A stretch of DNA of 64,000 nucleotides from Propionimicrobium lymphophilum DSM 4903 (GCF_000423485.1 NZ_KE384026.1:171583-235582); one strand, 5' to 3'. Positions 36,163 through 47,521 are shown, counted from the stretch's first letter. Notes: a model not told the origin generated them from the sequence alone. Program-made: numbers and translations.

Positions 36163-37673
36163 TGAGCGAACTAACTAGGCAAAGCGCTGCCGAACTAGTC
36201 AAGAAGCTTGAGTCCGAAGAGGTCTCTAGCGAGGAACTTACCAAGCAGAGCCTGGCGCAGATGGATGCGGTCGAAGATAAGGTTCACGCCTTTCTATCTG
36301 TAGACCAGGAAAGGGCGCTTGAGCAGGCAAGACAAATAGACGCTAGGCGGAAGTCAGGGGAGAAGCTTTCCCCGCTAGCTGGAATCCCTGTGGCCGTTAA
36401 GGACCTCTTCTGCTACCAGGGAATGCCTACCACTGCTGCTTCTAAGATCCTCGATGGGTGGGTGCCCCCGTACGACTCAACCGTAGTCAAGCGTTTGCTA
36501 GACGCCGGAATGGTGATTTTGGGCAAGACCAACTTGGACGAATTTGCGATGGGTAGCTCGACCGAGACGTCCGCTTTTGGTCCCACCCATAATCCGTGGG
36601 ATTTGGAAAGAATACCCGGCGGCTCTGGTGGCGGTTCTGCTGCCGCTGTTGCTGCTTATGAAGCCCCGCTTGCTGTGGGCACAGATACGGGCGGTTCTAT
36701 CCGCTCCCCAGCATCGGTCACCGGCACGGTTGGCATGAAGCCAACATATGGTTCGGTGTCCCGCTACGGCGTGATTGCGATGGCTTCTTCTCTGGATCAG
36801 CCTGGCCCCTGTTCTAGAACTGTCGAAGACGCTGCTTTGCTTCATTCAGTGATGGCAGGGCACGACCCCATGGACTCGACTTCTATCAATAAACCGGTTC
36901 CGGACGTTGTTTCTGCTGCTCGCAAGAAGGACATTAAAGGTCTGAAGATTGGAGTGGTTAAGGAACTTGACGGGGAAGGCTACGAGGCGGGCGTTAAGGC
37001 CCGTTTCTCTGAGGCGGTAGAGGTCCTAACTGATTTAGGTGCAGAGGTCGTCGAGATCAGCTGCCCGAGTTTCAAATACGCACTCGCTGCCTACTACCTG
37101 ATCATGCCTGCTGAAGTCTCCAGCAACATGGCTCGATACGACGGCATACGTTACGGCCTACGCGTGAGCGAATCTGGTATGAACGTCGAGCAAACTATGC
37201 GCGAGACGCGCGCCAAGGGGCTTGGCGAAGAAGTTAAGCGTCGTGTCATCATCGGTACGTACGCTTTGTCCAGCGGCTACTACGACGCCTATTACGGGTC
37301 TGCCCAGAAGGTGCGAACACTTATTAAGCAGGACTTCGAGGCTGCTTTTCAGAAATGCGATGTGTTGATTTCTCCGACAACGCCGTTTACTGCATTCAAG
37401 ATCGGCGAGAAGATCGACGATCCGATGAGTATGTATCTTTCTGATCTCTGCACCATTCCTGCCAACTTGGCGGGCTTGCCTGCTGGTTCGATTCCCGTCG
37501 GATTGTCGCCTGATAACGGCATGCCCGTAGGCCTGCAGGTAATCGCGCCTGCGTTGCGCGATGAACTCTGCTATCAGATCGGTGGCGCACTAGAAGCCGC
37601 CCTCGTGGATCGCTGGGGTGGACTTCTTCTTTCGCAAGCTCCGGAGCTGACAGATAAGCAGGTGATCGCATGA
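36162..37673 (+). CDS. gatA: Asp/Glu-tRNA amidotransferase subunit A (GatA)
   Basis: A 503-residue amidase-signature enzyme that hydrolyses glutamine to ammonia. The Ser-cisSer-Lys triad is visible: Lys in [13 protein letters not shown] (about 79), Ser in [12 protein letters not shown] (about 153) and Ser in [13 protein letters not shown] (about 177). Overlaps gatC by 1 bp and gatB by 4 bp (ATGA), so the three subunits are translated together. Confidence 0.95.
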   Translation: MSELTRQSAAELVKKLESEEVSSEELTKQSLAQMDAVEDKVHAFLSVDQERALEQARQIDARRKSGEKLSPLAGIPVAVKDLFCYQGMPTTAASKILDGWVPPYDSTVVKRLLDAGMVILGKTNLDEFAMGSSTETSAFGPTHNPWDLERIPGGSGGGSAAAVAAYEAPLAVGTDTGGSIRSPASVTGTVGMKPTYGSVSRYGVIAMASSLDQPGPCSRTVEDAALLHSVMAGHDPMDSTSINKPVPDVVSAARKKDIKGLKIGVVKELDGEGYEAGVKARFSEAVEVLTDLGAEVVEISCPSFKYALAAYYLIMPAEVSSNMARYDGIRYGLRVSESGMNVEQTMRETRAKGLGEEVKRRVIIGTYALSSGYYDAYYGSAQKVRTLIKQDFEAAFQKCDVLISPTTPFTAFKIGEKIDDPMSMYLSDLCTIPANLAGLPAGSIPVGLSPDNGMPVGLQVIAPALRDELCYQIGGALEAALVDRWGGLLLSQAPELTDKQVIA

Positions 37674-39157
37674 TCGACGAACTGATGGATTTTGATGAGG
37701 CGATGGAGCGTTTCGACCCCGTTTTGGGCCTTGAGGTGCACGTTGAGCTATCGACAAAGACAAAAATGTGGTGTGGCTGCGTAAACGGTCCCGGTGAGCC
37801 GAATACTCATACGTGTCCCGTGTGCCTAGGTCTGCCTGGTTCGCTTCCGGTTGTGAACGGTAAAGCAGTCGAATCCGCAATTCGGATCGGACTTTCCCTG
37901 AACTGTGAGATTGCCGAGTGGTGTCGTTTCGCGCGAAAGAACTACTTCTACCCGGATATGTCGAAGGACTATCAGGTCAGCCAGTATGACGAGCCGATCT
38001 GCTATGAGGGGCATGTAGAGATCGAACTTGACGGCGAGACCTACCAGATTCCCATTGAGCGAGCTCACATGGAAGAAGACGCGGGCAAGCTAACGCACGT
38101 TGGTGGAACCGGCAGAATCCAGGGCTCTCAGTACTCTTTAGTTGATTACAACCGAGCAGGTGTTCCTCTGGTAGAAATCGTCACCAAGCCGATCTACGGC
38201 ACCGGGGCGAAGGCTCCCGAAGTTGCTGCGGCGTATATGGAGTTCCTGCGCGATCAGATGCATGCACTGGGTGTATCGGATGCTCGCATGGAGCGTGGCA
38301 ATCTTCGCTGCGATGCTAACGTCTCGCTGATGCCTAAGGGCTCTACTGAGCTTGGTACGCGAACCGAGACAAAGAACGTGAACTCTCTTCGCTCTGTAGA
38401 GGCAGCATTGCGCTACGAAATTTGTCGTCAGGCTGCAGTTCTTGCTGGTGGCGGCAAGGTCAAGCAGGAGACTCGAATGTGGAACGAAGAGGGCTACACA
38501 ACTGCTGGTCGTTCTAAAGAGCATGCTGAGGATTATCGCTACTTCCCGGAACCTGACCTGGTTCCGGTTGCTGCAAGTCGCGAATGGGTAGAGAAACTTA
38601 GAAACGAGCTGCCAGAACCTCCGGCTAAGCGTAGGGCAAGGCTTCAGTCCGAGTACGGGTTCACCGATTTAGAGATGCGTGACGTTTTAGCCATCGAGGG
38701 TGCGCTCGACTTAATTGAAGAGACTGTAGATGCAGGTGCTGATCCGGCTTCTTCGCGAAAGTGGTGGGTCTCTGAATTAGCTAGGCGAGCAAATGAGGCG
38801 GGGCGCCCGCTCGATGAAGTTGGCATGAACCCGACTCAAGTGGCTGAGCTCCAAAAGCTAGTTGATGAAGGAACACTGACAGATAAGCTGGCTCGTCAAG
38901 TTATTGATGGGGTAGTGGCCGGGGAGGGTGATCCTTCAGAAGTCGTAAAAGCTAGAGGCCTTGCAGTAGTTAGCGATGACGGGGCTTTGAGCGCTGCCGT
39001 CGACGAGGCTATCGCAGCTAACCCCGAAACCGCTGAGGCAATCAGGGGTGGTCGCGTCAAGGCCGCGGGTGCTCTAATCGGTGCAGTGATGAAAGCTATG
39101 AGGGGCCAGGCAGATGCCGGCAAAGTCAGGGAATTGATAATTAAAAAATTGAGCTAG
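37670..39157 (+). CDS. gatB: Asp/Glu-tRNA amidotransferase subunit B (GatB)
   Basis: A 495-residue subunit. [18 protein letters not shown] near the start has the zinc-site cysteines, followed by [34 protein letters not shown] and the C-terminal GatB/YqeY helical domain ([21 protein letters not shown]). It phosphorylates and amidates the misacylated tRNA. The ATG overlaps the gatA stop; an internal ATG at 37685 is less likely. Confidence 0.95.
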   Translation: MIDELMDFDEAMERFDPVLGLEVHVELSTKTKMWCGCVNGPGEPNTHTCPVCLGLPGSLPVVNGKAVESAIRIGLSLNCEIAEWCRFARKNYFYPDMSKDYQVSQYDEPICYEGHVEIELDGETYQIPIERAHMEEDAGKLTHVGGTGRIQGSQYSLVDYNRAGVPLVEIVTKPIYGTGAKAPEVAAAYMEFLRDQMHALGVSDARMERGNLRCDANVSLMPKGSTELGTRTETKNVNSLRSVEAALRYEICRQAAVLAGGGKVKQETRMWNEEGYTTAGRSKEHAEDYRYFPEPDLVPVAASREWVEKLRNELPEPPAKRRARLQSEYGFTDLEMRDVLAIEGALDLIEETVDAGADPASSRKWWVSELARRANEAGRPLDEVGMNPTQVAELQKLVDEGTLTDKLARQVIDGVVAGEGDPSEVVKARGLAVVSDDGALSAAVDEAIAANPETAEAIRGGRVKAAGALIGAVMKAMRGQADAGKVRELIIKKLS

Positions 39158-39206
39158 AAAATTCAGCCGTACTGTTTGGAATAACCAGATGGTGCGGCTG
39201 AATTTT
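39158..39206 (+). terminator. Terminator after gatB
   Basis: 15-bp stem (39158-39172 with 39192-39206) containing one G-U pair and a 19-nt loop, T-tract at the 3' end. Confidence 0.8.
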
Positions 39207-39276
39207 AAACATTAGGTTGATGTCTTATGGCTCGGTCTAAGCGCTCTTAGCCCAACTCAGTAGGTGATAATTAGGC

Positions 39277-39627
39277 ATGACGTTGCCTGAATCTATTGTT
39301 TCTAGACTGAAATTCGACGCCTACGGCTTAATTCCGACCGTTGCTCAAGACGCCACTAGCGGGCGCGTTCTCATGGTTGCTTGGATGAACGCTGAGTCGT
39401 TGGAACTCACACTCAAAACTCGCCAGGCAACCTATTGGTCGAGAAGTCGCCAAGAACTTTGGCGTAAGGGTGCGACTAGCGGACACACACAAAAGGTGCG
39501 AAGCATAGAGATAGATTGCGACGGAGACACCCTACTGCTGCACATCGACCAGACCGGAGCTGCTTGTCATACCGGGGCGCTAAGCTGTTTCGACACAGGC
39601 GGATACCTTTTAGAGGAGAATCGATGA
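39277..39627 (+). CDS. hisI: Phosphoribosyl-AMP cyclohydrolase HisI
   Basis: A 116-residue single-domain His[36 protein letters not shown], the metal-binding [15 protein letters not shown] and zinc cysteines in [12 protein letters not shown]. It opens the ring of phosphoribosyl-AMP in His synthesis. It is not with the hisDCBH-priA group 8 kb away but overlaps trpC by ATGA, so the His step and Trp genes share a transcript. TGATAAT lies about 5 nt before the ATG and there is no clear Shine-Dalgarno sequence. Confidence 0.93.
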   Translation: MTLPESIVSRLKFDAYGLIPTVAQDATSGRVLMVAWMNAESLELTLKTRQATYWSRSRQELWRKGATSGHTQKVRSIEIDCDGDTLLLHIDQTGAACHTGALSCFDTGGYLLEENR

Positions 39628-40409
39628 CGGTTTTAGACAAAATCATTGAGGGCGTCCGCGCGGACACGGCCGAACGCGCAGAGAAGGTTTCCATTGCTGA
39701 TCTCGAAGTACAAATCGAGAAGGCTCCGGAACCTATTTCTCCGATACCGGCCTTTAGATCTAATGAACTGTCCGTTATTTCTGAAGTTAAACGTTCCAGC
39801 CCTTCCAAGGGTGCTCTTGCCGATATTCCTGAACCGGCGGTGTTGGCTTCCGCATATGAGGCGGGGGGAGCTAGAGCGATCTCGGTTCTGACGGAAAAAC
39901 ACAAGTTCAATGGTTCACTGGCAGACCTTGACGCAGTTCGAGCAGCGGTTAATATTCCGGTGCTTCGAAAAGACTTTGTCGTCGACGAATATATGCTCTA
40001 CGAGGCCCGCGCCCACGGCGCCGATCTTGCCTTGCTTATCGTTGCTGCTCTTGACGATAAAGAATTAAACCGTCTCTACGAACTTGCGCTAAATCTCGGT
40101 TTGACCCCTCTCGTCGAGGTTCATACTGAAGACGAGGCACGCAGAGCCCGAAATCTCGGAGCAGGGGTCGTGGGCGTTAATAACCGTAACTTAAAGACGC
40201 TGGACGTCGATCTCGAGCAGTTCTCACGACTGGTGGGATTGCTTGATGATCAGGCAATAAAGGTAGCCGAATCTGGGATTTTGAGCCCCAAAGATGCTGC
40301 AAGAGTCGCGTCTGAAGGTGCCGACGTTATTTTGGTCGGTGAGGCGCTAGTTAAGAATTCAAAACCATCTGAGGCCGTCGCGGCCATGATCCAGGAGGCA
40401 AAACGATGA
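39624..40409 (+). CDS. trpC: Indole-3-glycerol phosphate synthase TrpC
   Basis: A 261-residue beta/alpha barrel. [16 protein letters not shown] (about 54) carries the Glu and Lys of the active site, [22 protein letters not shown] (about 110) the second Lys, and [15 protein letters not shown] and VAESGI the phosphate site. It converts CdRP to indole-3-glycerol phosphate. ATG 39624 overlaps the hisI stop and is preceded by AGAGGAGA. It overlaps trpB by 4 bp. Confidence 0.94.
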   Translation: MTVLDKIIEGVRADTAERAEKVSIADLEVQIEKAPEPISPIPAFRSNELSVISEVKRSSPSKGALADIPEPAVLASAYEAGGARAISVLTEKHKFNGSLADLDAVRAAVNIPVLRKDFVVDEYMLYEARAHGADLALLIVAALDDKELNRLYELALNLGLTPLVEVHTEDEARRARNLGAGVVGVNNRNLKTLDVDLEQFSRLVGLLDDQAIKVAESGILSPKDAARVASEGADVILVGEALVKNSKPSEAVAAMIQEAKR

Positions 40410-41665
40410 TTGAGAGAAGAAAAGGCACAGGCCTGCCCGATGAGCATGGTCACTTCGATCGATACGGTGGGCAGTTCGTTCCGGAAGCTCTTCATGCCGC
40501 TTTGGATGAACTGGAAAAAGTCTTCACCTCCTGCCAAGAGGATCCCGAATTCCAGGACGAGCTCCACGAGCTTCAGAAAAATTATGCAGGGCGTCCATCC
40601 TTGCTTACTGAGGCAAAGCGATACGGTAAAGAGTTCTGCGGTGGCGCACAGATTCTTCTTAAACGTGAGGATCTCAATCACACCGGCAGCCACAAGATCA
40701 ACAACGTTCTCGGCCAGGGGCTCTTGACTAAGCGCATGGGGAAGACCAGGGTTATAGCAGAAACGGGCGCTGGCCAGCATGGCGTAGCAACCGCAACAAT
40801 CGCAGCCCTTTTTGGTTTCGAGTGCCGCGTCTACATGGGTAAGGTCGACACCGAGCGCCAGGCACTTAACGTTGCCAGGATGCAGCTTCTCGGTGCAGAA
40901 GTGGTCTCAGTTGAGGCCGGGTCCATGACGCTGAAAGACGCTATGAACGAAGCCATGCGTGACTGGGTGACGAACGTTGATAGCACTCACTACCTGATCG
41001 GTTCGGCTGCCGGCCCGCATCCTTTCCCGATGCTCGTTCGCGAATACCAGCGAGTAATCAGCACCGAGTCCCGTGCCCAGATGCTCGAGCAGTACGGCAG
41101 GCTACCAGATGCCGTTTGCGCTTGCGTTGGCGGTGGTTCAAACTCCATCGGTTCTTTCTACGACTACATCGATGACCCCGAGGTCGCTCTGTATGGCTTC
41201 GAGGCGGGTGGCGACGGCGTTGACACCGGTAAACACGCTTCCTCCATCAGTGGAGGTTCCGTGGGAGTTCTGCACGGTGCGCGAACCTACGTATTACAGA
41301 ACGAGGATGGCCAGACCATCGAGTCGCATTCCATCTCTGCGGGTCTCGACTATCCGGGCGTGGGACCAGAGCACTCTTGGCTGGCCGATCACCATCGCGC
41401 TAACTACGAACCGGTTACCGATGAGGAGGCTATGAACGCCTTCCGAGATCTTTCCCAGACTGAGGGCATCATGCCTGCCATCGAATCCGCTCACGCACTC
41501 GCAGGCGCTCGCCGTCTGGCGCTGCGCATGCTCGAGGAAAAGCCAGATCGTAGGCCTTGCATTTTGGTCACCATCTCTGGCCGTGGTGACAAGGATGTTT
41601 ACACTGCAATGAAGTATTTCGGAATTAAGGGTGTGGCAGACCACACCACTGGGAGGCTGTCATGA
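40406..41665 (+). CDS. trpB: Tryptophan synthase beta subunit TrpB
   Basis: 419 residues. [17 protein letters not shown] at the start, PLP Lys in [16 protein letters not shown] (about 93), [11 protein letters not shown], and the PLP phosphate loop GGGSNSIG (about 240). It joins indole and serine to tryptophan in the TrpA2B2 complex. Coupled to trpC and trpA by 4-bp overlaps. It is the trpB1 type, normal for an operon partner of trpA. Confidence 0.96.
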   Translation: MIERRKGTGLPDEHGHFDRYGGQFVPEALHAALDELEKVFTSCQEDPEFQDELHELQKNYAGRPSLLTEAKRYGKEFCGGAQILLKREDLNHTGSHKINNVLGQGLLTKRMGKTRVIAETGAGQHGVATATIAALFGFECRVYMGKVDTERQALNVARMQLLGAEVVSVEAGSMTLKDAMNEAMRDWVTNVDSTHYLIGSAAGPHPFPMLVREYQRVISTESRAQMLEQYGRLPDAVCACVGGGSNSIGSFYDYIDDPEVALYGFEAGGDGVDTGKHASSISGGSVGVLHGARTYVLQNEDGQTIESHSISAGLDYPGVGPEHSWLADHHRANYEPVTDEEAMNAFRDLSQTEGIMPAIESAHALAGARRLALRMLEEKPDRRPCILVTISGRGDKDVYTAMKYFGIKGVADHTTGRLS

Positions 41666-42468
41666 GCGATCGCTTAGGGATCATGGGCAAGGTGTTGATG
41701 GAGGCTAAGGCCGATAATCGCACCGCGCTGATCGGATATCTTCCCATAGGCTACCCCAGCGTTGAGGGCTCTCTAGACGCGATGCGGACCGTAGCCGAGC
41801 ACGCTGACATCATTGAAATCGGAATGCCATATTCCGATCCGATGATGGACGGATTGGCAATTCAGTACGCCACGACTAAAGCACTGGCATCTGGGGTTCG
41901 CACTACCGACATATTCAAGGCCACCGAAGCGGTTCGTTCTGCGGGCAAGACTCCGGCAGTGATGATCTATTGGAACCTAGTAGAGCGCTACGGTGTGAAG
42001 GCTTTTGCGCGCGACCTAGCTAACGCTGGCGGAGCCGGGCTTATTACCCCTGATCTGATCCCGGATGAAGCCGACGAATGGGTCAAGGCTTCTGACGAAT
42101 ACGGCTTGGATCGAGTTTTCCTGATCGCGCCTAGCTCCACAGATGAGCGAATCGCGATGACCATGGACGCCTGCCGCGGATGGGTCTACGCTACCAGCGT
42201 CATGGGTGTTACTGGGGCTCGGACTGAGACCTCCAGCGCGGCGCCTGTAATCGTCGAACGTGCACGCAAGATTCGCAACGATCTGCCCGTCTGCGTTGGT
42301 CTTGGAATTTCCAATGGCAAGCAAGCGCACGAAACCGGCAAATACGCGGATGCAGCGATTGTCGGATCAGCCCTAGTTAAATGCCTGATCGATGCAGAGG
42401 GTAGTGACCAGCCGCTGGGAAAGCTTCCTGAGGTGGCAGCAGACCTTGGTGAAGGCGTAAAAAACTAG
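41662..42468 (+). CDS. trpA: Tryptophan synthase alpha subunit TrpA
   Basis: 268 residues. Catalytic Glu in [17 protein letters not shown] (about 53), with the Asp in [19 protein letters not shown] in the middle and [12 protein letters not shown] near the end. It cleaves indole-3-glycerol phosphate and passes indole to TrpB. Its start overlaps the trpB stop; lgt follows after 37 bp as in many actinobacteria. Confidence 0.95.
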   Translation: MSDRLGIMGKVLMEAKADNRTALIGYLPIGYPSVEGSLDAMRTVAEHADIIEIGMPYSDPMMDGLAIQYATTKALASGVRTTDIFKATEAVRSAGKTPAVMIYWNLVERYGVKAFARDLANAGGAGLITPDLIPDEADEWVKASDEYGLDRVFLIAPSSTDERIAMTMDACRGWVYATSVMGVTGARTETSSAAPVIVERARKIRNDLPVCVGLGISNGKQAHETGKYADAAIVGSALVKCLIDAEGSDQPLGKLPEVAADLGEGVKN

Positions 42469-42505
42469 TTGGATAAGTGGAGCATCGGAGGGCAAAATTG
42501 GTGCT

Positions 42506-43339
42506 GTGATTTTATTGCAGATACCTAGCCCTCCGATCTCCAGCTTCAGCATTGGGCCGCTTACAATCCACTTCTATGCTTTGTGCCTGATCGCAGGCAT
42601 GGTTGTAGCCGGATGGATAGCTCAGCGTAGATTCGTCGAAAGAGGCGGAGACACTGATAAATTCCAGAATCTCCTTCTGGTAGCGATAATATTCGGCATA
42701 TTCGGTGCTCGCCTGTACCACGTGATCACGGATCATCAACTTTATTTCGGTCCAGGAAGGAACCCCTGGGACGCCTTCAAAATTTGGAACGGTGGTTTAG
42801 GCATTTGGGGCGGAATCGCTCTAGGGGCTGTAGGCGCATGGATCATGGCTAGGCGGTACAAAATAAACTTTCCAACCTTAGCCGACTGCATTGCGCCAAC
42901 TCTCTTAATTGGTCAGGGCATAGGTCGTCTTGGAAATTGGTTTAACCAAGAACTCTTCGGCAGACCCACAGATCTTCCGTGGGGTTTGCAGATTGATCGT
43001 GCCCATCGCCCGGATGGCTACGAACAGTTCGAGACGTTCCATCCGACTTTCCTCTACGAAATGATATGGAACTTCGCCGGTGCTGCTTTCCTTCTATGGG
43101 CCGAAAGAAGATTCAAGATCGGCAGAGGCAGGCTGTGTGTGCTTTACGTCTGCTGGTATTCGTTCGGCAGATTCTTCATTGAAGCCTTGAGGATAGATCC
43201 GGCCAACCATATTGGTGGAATGAGAGTAAACAATTACACATCGCTCATCATGTTCAGCGTTTCGGTGGTAGGTTTCGTAGTCCTGTCGAAGTTGCGCCCG
43301 GGGCAGGAGACCAAGCCGTTCGCCGGTAGCAACAAGTAA
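42506..43339 (+). CDS. lgt: Prolipoprotein diacylglyceryl transferase Lgt
   Basis: A 277-residue membrane enzyme with about seven helices. GARLYHVITDH, GGLGIWGGIALG and the signature GQGIGRLGNWFNQELFGRPT (about 132-151) are diagnostic. It moves diacylglycerol to the lipobox Cys of prolipoproteins such as LpqB. GTG start; GGAGGG lies upstream with a long spacer. The short C-terminal tail lacks the long extension of some actinobacterial Lgt proteins. Confidence 0.94.
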   Translation: MILLQIPSPPISSFSIGPLTIHFYALCLIAGMVVAGWIAQRRFVERGGDTDKFQNLLLVAIIFGIFGARLYHVITDHQLYFGPGRNPWDAFKIWNGGLGIWGGIALGAVGAWIMARRYKINFPTLADCIAPTLLIGQGIGRLGNWFNQELFGRPTDLPWGLQIDRAHRPDGYEQFETFHPTFLYEMIWNFAGAAFLLWAERRFKIGRGRLCVLYVCWYSFGRFFIEALRIDPANHIGGMRVNNYTSLIMFSVSVVGFVVLSKLRPGQETKPFAGSNK

Positions 43340-43382
43340 TCTTCGATGTAGAGTCGACAGCAAGATAAGGAAGGGTTCGAAT

Positions 43383-46300
43383 ATGGCTAGCGGGTTCGTA
43401 CACCTGCATAATCACACCGACTTCTCGATGCTTGACGGCGCGGCACGCATCGACGATTTGATGGCTGCTGCAAGCCAGCAAGGAATGAAAGCCCTAGCCA
43501 TTACTGATCATGGAAACATGTTCGGTGCATTCGATTTCTTTAAAGCTGGGCAGAAGCACGATGTTAAGCCGATCATCGGTCTAGAGGCTTACGTCACTCC
43601 TGCGGGCCTTCCAAGGCAGCAGCGCAAGAGGGTCAGATTCGGCGACGGAACCGGCGATGACGTAGCTGCTAAGGGTGCCTATACGCACATGACTATCTGG
43701 AGTGAGACCCGTGCTGGCATGCACAATCTTTTCCGAATTGCTAGCTGGTCTTCGCTGGACGGATATTTTTATAAGCCACGTGCTGATGACTCTTTGCTAG
43801 AGGAATACCACGAAGGGCTGATCGCGACGACAGGATGTCCTTCGGGAGAAGTCCAGACGCTTCTTCGTCTCGGAATGTTTGATGATGCAGTTAAGGCGGC
43901 TGCCCGATTCCAAGATATCTTCGGCAAAGAAAATTACTTTGTAGAACTGATGGATCACGGTTTGGATATCGAGACCAAAGTTCGAGGAGATCTGCTCCGC
44001 GTTGCGAAGAAAATCGGAGCCCCGCTCGTCGCCAGTAATGACCTGCACTATGTGCATTCTGAAGACGCCAGGAGCCAGGATATTCTGCTTTGCGTTTCCT
44101 CTGGATCCAGGATCAATACGCCCGGCCGGTTCAAATTTGACGGTACGGGGTATTACCTGAAGACCGCTGAAGAGATGCGAACTCTCTTCAGCAATTATCC
44201 TGAAGCATGCGACAACACATTGGCCATAGCTGAACGCTGCCAGACCCATTTCGACGAGGGCTCCGGAACGTTTATGCCCGTCTTCGATTGCCCGGACGGC
44301 GAGACCGAGGAGAGCTGGTTCATCAAAAAGGCAGACGAGGGCTTGGCAAAACGCTATGGAGATCCGCTGCCGAAAGAGATTCAGGAGCGCGCCGACTACG
44401 AGAAGGAAGTTATCCTAACTAAGGGATACCCCGGATATTTCTTGATCGTTTCTGACTACGTTACTTGGGCTAAACGCAATGGGATTCGAGTAGGTCCTGG
44501 TCGTGGATCCGGTGCAGGTTCAATCATCGCCTATGCGATGGAAATCACCGAGTTGGACCCGCTTCGTTACGGTCTTCTGTTCGAGAGGTTCTTGAACCCT
44601 GAGCGTCCTTCGCTTCCCGATTTCGATATCGACTTTGACGAGCGCCAACGTGGCAGGGTGATTGATTATGTCACCGAGAAGTACGGCAAAGATCACGTTG
44701 CCCAGATCGTCACTTACGGCACTATTAAAGCCAAACAGGCGGTGAAAGACTCAGCCCGTGTGCTGGATAAGCCATATAGCGTTGGTGAGAAGATCACTAA
44801 GGCAATGCCTCCCGCGGTCATGGGCAAGGACGTACCGCTCAATCAGATTTTCAATTCAGAACACAAGCGCTACGCAGAGGGCGTTGAGTTTCGAGATCTT
44901 TATAAATCTGATCCAGAAGTCCAAGAGGTGGTCGATACCGCAAAGGGCATCGAAGGCCTAAAACGCCAGTGGGGTGTGCACGCCTGCGGCGTAATCGTTA
45001 GCTCAGAGCCTCTAACGGACGTCATTCCGATCATGAAACGTGAGCAGGACGGCGCTATCATCACTCAGTTCGATTACCCGAGTGCTGAGTCTCTCGGACT
45101 GGTGAAGATGGACTTCCTTGGTCTACGAAACCTCACGATTATGGATGATGCCTTGCGCAATATTAAGCGCAATAAGGGCATCGACGTCGACATCGATTCG
45201 ATTGAACTTGATGATCAAAAAACGTTCGAGCTGCTGCAGCGCGGTGACACTCTAGGAGTGTTCCAGCTTGATGGTGGACCGATGCGCGCATTACTGCGTT
45301 CAATGCAGCCGGACAAGTTCGAGGACATTTCGGCGGTTTCTGCGCTTTATCGACCTGGGCCGATGGGTGCTGATTCTCACAACAAATACGCACGACGCAA
45401 GACCGGGCGCGAAAAAATTGAACCGATTCACCCTGAACTTGCCGATGCTCTAGAGGATATTCTTTCTGAAACTTACGGTCTGATTGTTTATCAAGAGCAG
45501 GTCATGATGATCGCTCAGAAACTAGCAGGCTATACGCTTGGCGCGGCAGACAAGCTGCGCCGCGTAATGGGTAAGAAAAAGAAGAAAGAACTGGACGCAC
45601 AATACGACGTGTTCAAGCAAGGAATGCTTGATCGTGGTTATTCGGCGGAGTCCTTCCAGACGATTTGGGACATTCTCGTCCCATTCTCCGACTACGCGTT
45701 TAACAAATCTCACTCTGCAGCATATGGTCTTGTTAGCTATCAGACAGCGTGGCTTAAGGCCAACTATCCGGTTGAGTACATGGCGGCTTTGCTGCAGTCA
45801 GTGAAAGATGATAAATCGAAATCGGCAATCTATCTTGCCGAATGCCGCCGCATGAATATTCAGGTTTTGCCGCCTGACGTCAACGAGTCCGAAGATATGT
45901 TTACCCCCGTAGGTGACGACATCCGCTTTGGCCTAGGAGCAGTTCGTAACGTTGGTGCCCAAGTTGTTGAGGGAATCATCGAGGCAAGAAACGAGCACGG
46001 CCCAGCTAACGACTTCTATGAATTCCTAGACAGCGTGCCACTGTCTGTGTGTAACAAGCGAATGTTGGAATCTTTGATTAAGTCTGGAGCATTCGACTCT
46101 ATGGGGCATAAGCGCAGGGCCTTAATGGAGGTATTCGAAGAGGCAGTTGATCAAGTTGCTGACATCAAGCGCAACGAGGAGAACGGGCAAGACAGTCTGC
46201 TAGGTGGGTTTCTCTCCACGGAGTCGGAAGAAACTTCCGAAAGAGAGCTACCTGATGTTCCAGAGTGGGACAAGAGGGTCAAGCTTGGATTCGAAAGGGA

Positions 46301-46907
46301 GATGCTTGGTCTCTATGTTTCGGATCACCCCCTAAATGGTATGGAGAATATTCTTGCCGCTAATCGTCAGATTTCTCTTGCGGATCTGGAAGAAAACGCC
46401 ACTGACGGTTCCACTCAGGTGATCTGCGGGCTCATCACAACGGTCGCTCGTCGCCAGACGAAGGCGGGCGCTCCCTGGGCAACCTTAACCATCGAAGATC
46501 TAGATGCCTCCGTCACAGTTTTGGTGTTCCCCAAGGTATACGAGCAGGCCGTAATGTTATTGGCCACGGACGTGCTAGTTCGAGTACGAGGCAGGGTGTC
46601 TGTGCGAGATGATGTAGCCGAGATACAAGCAAACGAGATCACTGTCCTCAACGCCACCGCCGAGGAAGAAGCCGGGCCGATCCATCTTGAGGTGCCAGCG
46701 TCAAGGTGCACACCCGTGGTGCTCGATAATCTCCGCGACGTGCTCAGCGCACATCCCGGTTCCACCGAAGTTCAACTGAAAATAACCAGTTCTGTACGCA
46801 ACAAGATTTATCAGCTCGCCGATGGCCTTAGAGTCACGCCATCTCAACCGTTGATGGCCGACTTGAAAGCACTGTTAGGCCCTGCTGCCGTGACGACGAG
46901 GAACTAA
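43383..46907 (+). CDS. dnaE: DNA polymerase III alpha subunit DnaE (DnaE1)
   Basis: 1174 residues. An N-terminal PHP domain (FVHLHNHTDFSMLDGAARI, ITDHGNMFGAF) keeps the metal residues associated with proofreading in actinobacterial DnaE1. The polymerase palm carries the catalytic Asp pair in LPDFDIDFDERQRGR (about 414), the fingers YGLIVYQEQVMMIAQ and the beta-binding/OB region near 1000-1080 (STQVICGLITTVARRQTKAG). GGAAGGG precedes the ATG. The next gene starts at the base after the stop. Confidence 0.97.
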   Translation: MASGFVHLHNHTDFSMLDGAARIDDLMAAASQQGMKALAITDHGNMFGAFDFFKAGQKHDVKPIIGLEAYVTPAGLPRQQRKRVRFGDGTGDDVAAKGAYTHMTIWSETRAGMHNLFRIASWSSLDGYFYKPRADDSLLEEYHEGLIATTGCPSGEVQTLLRLGMFDDAVKAAARFQDIFGKENYFVELMDHGLDIETKVRGDLLRVAKKIGAPLVASNDLHYVHSEDARSQDILLCVSSGSRINTPGRFKFDGTGYYLKTAEEMRTLFSNYPEACDNTLAIAERCQTHFDEGSGTFMPVFDCPDGETEESWFIKKADEGLAKRYGDPLPKEIQERADYEKEVILTKGYPGYFLIVSDYVTWAKRNGIRVGPGRGSGAGSIIAYAMEITELDPLRYGLLFERFLNPERPSLPDFDIDFDERQRGRVIDYVTEKYGKDHVAQIVTYGTIKAKQAVKDSARVLDKPYSVGEKITKAMPPAVMGKDVPLNQIFNSEHKRYAEGVEFRDLYKSDPEVQEVVDTAKGIEGLKRQWGVHACGVIVSSEPLTDVIPIMKREQDGAIITQFDYPSAESLGLVKMDFLGLRNLTIMDDALRNIKRNKGIDVDIDSIELDDQKTFELLQRGDTLGVFQLDGGPMRALLRSMQPDKFEDISAVSALYRPGPMGADSHNKYARRKTGREKIEPIHPELADALEDILSETYGLIVYQEQVMMIAQKLAGYTLGAADKLRRVMGKKKKKELDAQYDVFKQGMLDRGYSAESFQTIWDILVPFSDYAFNKSHSAAYGLVSYQTAWLKANYPVEYMAALLQSVKDDKSKSAIYLAECRRMNIQVLPPDVNESEDMFTPVGDDIRFGLGAVRNVGAQVVEGIIEARNEHGPANDFYEFLDSVPLSVCNKRMLESLIKSGAFDSMGHKRRALMEVFEEAVDQVADIKRNEENGQDSLLGGFLSTESEETSERELPDVPEWDKRVKLGFEREMLGLYVSDHPLNGMENILAANRQISLADLEENATDGSTQVICGLITTVARRQTKAGAPWATLTIEDLDASVTVLVFPKVYEQAVMLLATDVLVRVRGRVSVRDDVAEIQANEITVLNATAEEEAGPIHLEVPASRCTPVVLDNLRDVLSAHPGSTEVQLKITSSVRNKIYQLADGLRVTPSQPLMADLKALLGPAAVTTRN

Positions 46908-47468
46908 ATGAACGAGATCGACACGGGAAGAGTGCTGGCCGATTTTCAGCGAGCCAGGCTAAAAAGATCCTTGCTCCTTAGAGGTCTGCTTTTCGCAGTG
47001 ATATGCATGGTGCTAGGTGCTTCATGCGGAATTATTTGGAATTTGCTGGTGACACCACCCGCTTTCGTGATCGCACAAGACGGATCAGCGATCCTAACTG
47101 AAGCTGCGGCTGGCAAGATCTTCAAGTCCGATCTTGTAAACGTATTTATCGGATTGATCGTTGGCGGGGCGATAGGAACAATCTCATGGGCATTTTTTCG
47201 CGTGCGGGGATTGCTTTCGATAATTGCGGCAATATTCGGAGCGCTCTGTTCAGGCTTACTTTGCTGGCTAGTTGGATTTTTGCTCGGTCCCAGGGATTTC
47301 TCCTATCGAGTAGCGGAGGCTGCCATTGGTGTTGAGGTGCCCGTCGACTTCACGTTACGCAGTCCCTCCATCCTGGCGGTCTGGGTTTTTGGCGCTTTGC
47401 TAGCGGTAGTGCTTTTTAGCGCCTTTGAAAACTCTCCTGAATCGACAAGGGCTAAGCGTTCAGAGTAG
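46908..47468 (+). CDS. Membrane protein of unknown function abutting dnaE
   Basis: A 186-residue protein with four hydrophobic segments (LLRGLLFAVICMVLGASCGI, VNVFIGLIVGGAIGTISWAF, LLSIIAAIFGALCSGLLCWL, ILAVWVFGALLAVVLFSAF) and an extracytoplasmic loop between the first two. It resembles DUF2567-type actinobacterial proteins in topology, but I cannot assign a family firmly. It begins at the base following the dnaE stop and ends 53 bp before hisD. Confidence 0.6.
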   Translation: MNEIDTGRVLADFQRARLKRSLLLRGLLFAVICMVLGASCGIIWNLLVTPPAFVIAQDGSAILTEAAAGKIFKSDLVNVFIGLIVGGAIGTISWAFFRVRGLLSIIAAIFGALCSGLLCWLVGFLLGPRDFSYRVAEAAIGVEVPVDFTLRSPSILAVWVFGALLAVVLFSAFENSPESTRAKRSE

Positions 47469-47509
47469 TCGTCTTTCGGGCAGAAAAAGCTTATCTTTGC
47501 CCTTTGCCG

Positions 47510-47515
47510 TAAGAT
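47510..47515 (+). promoter_or_regulatory. -10 box of a probable leaderless promoter (hisD)
   Basis: TAAGAT fits TANNNT and ends 6 nt before the hisD ATG at 47522; no Shine-Dalgarno sequence is present. Confidence 0.45.
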
Positions 47516-47521
47516 TCAGAC

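Noticed and set aside
43342-43382. LexA-like TCGATGTAGAGTCGAC in front of dnaE
   Set aside because: It matches only about half of the TCGAAC-N4-GTTCGA positions, far less than the ruvA site.
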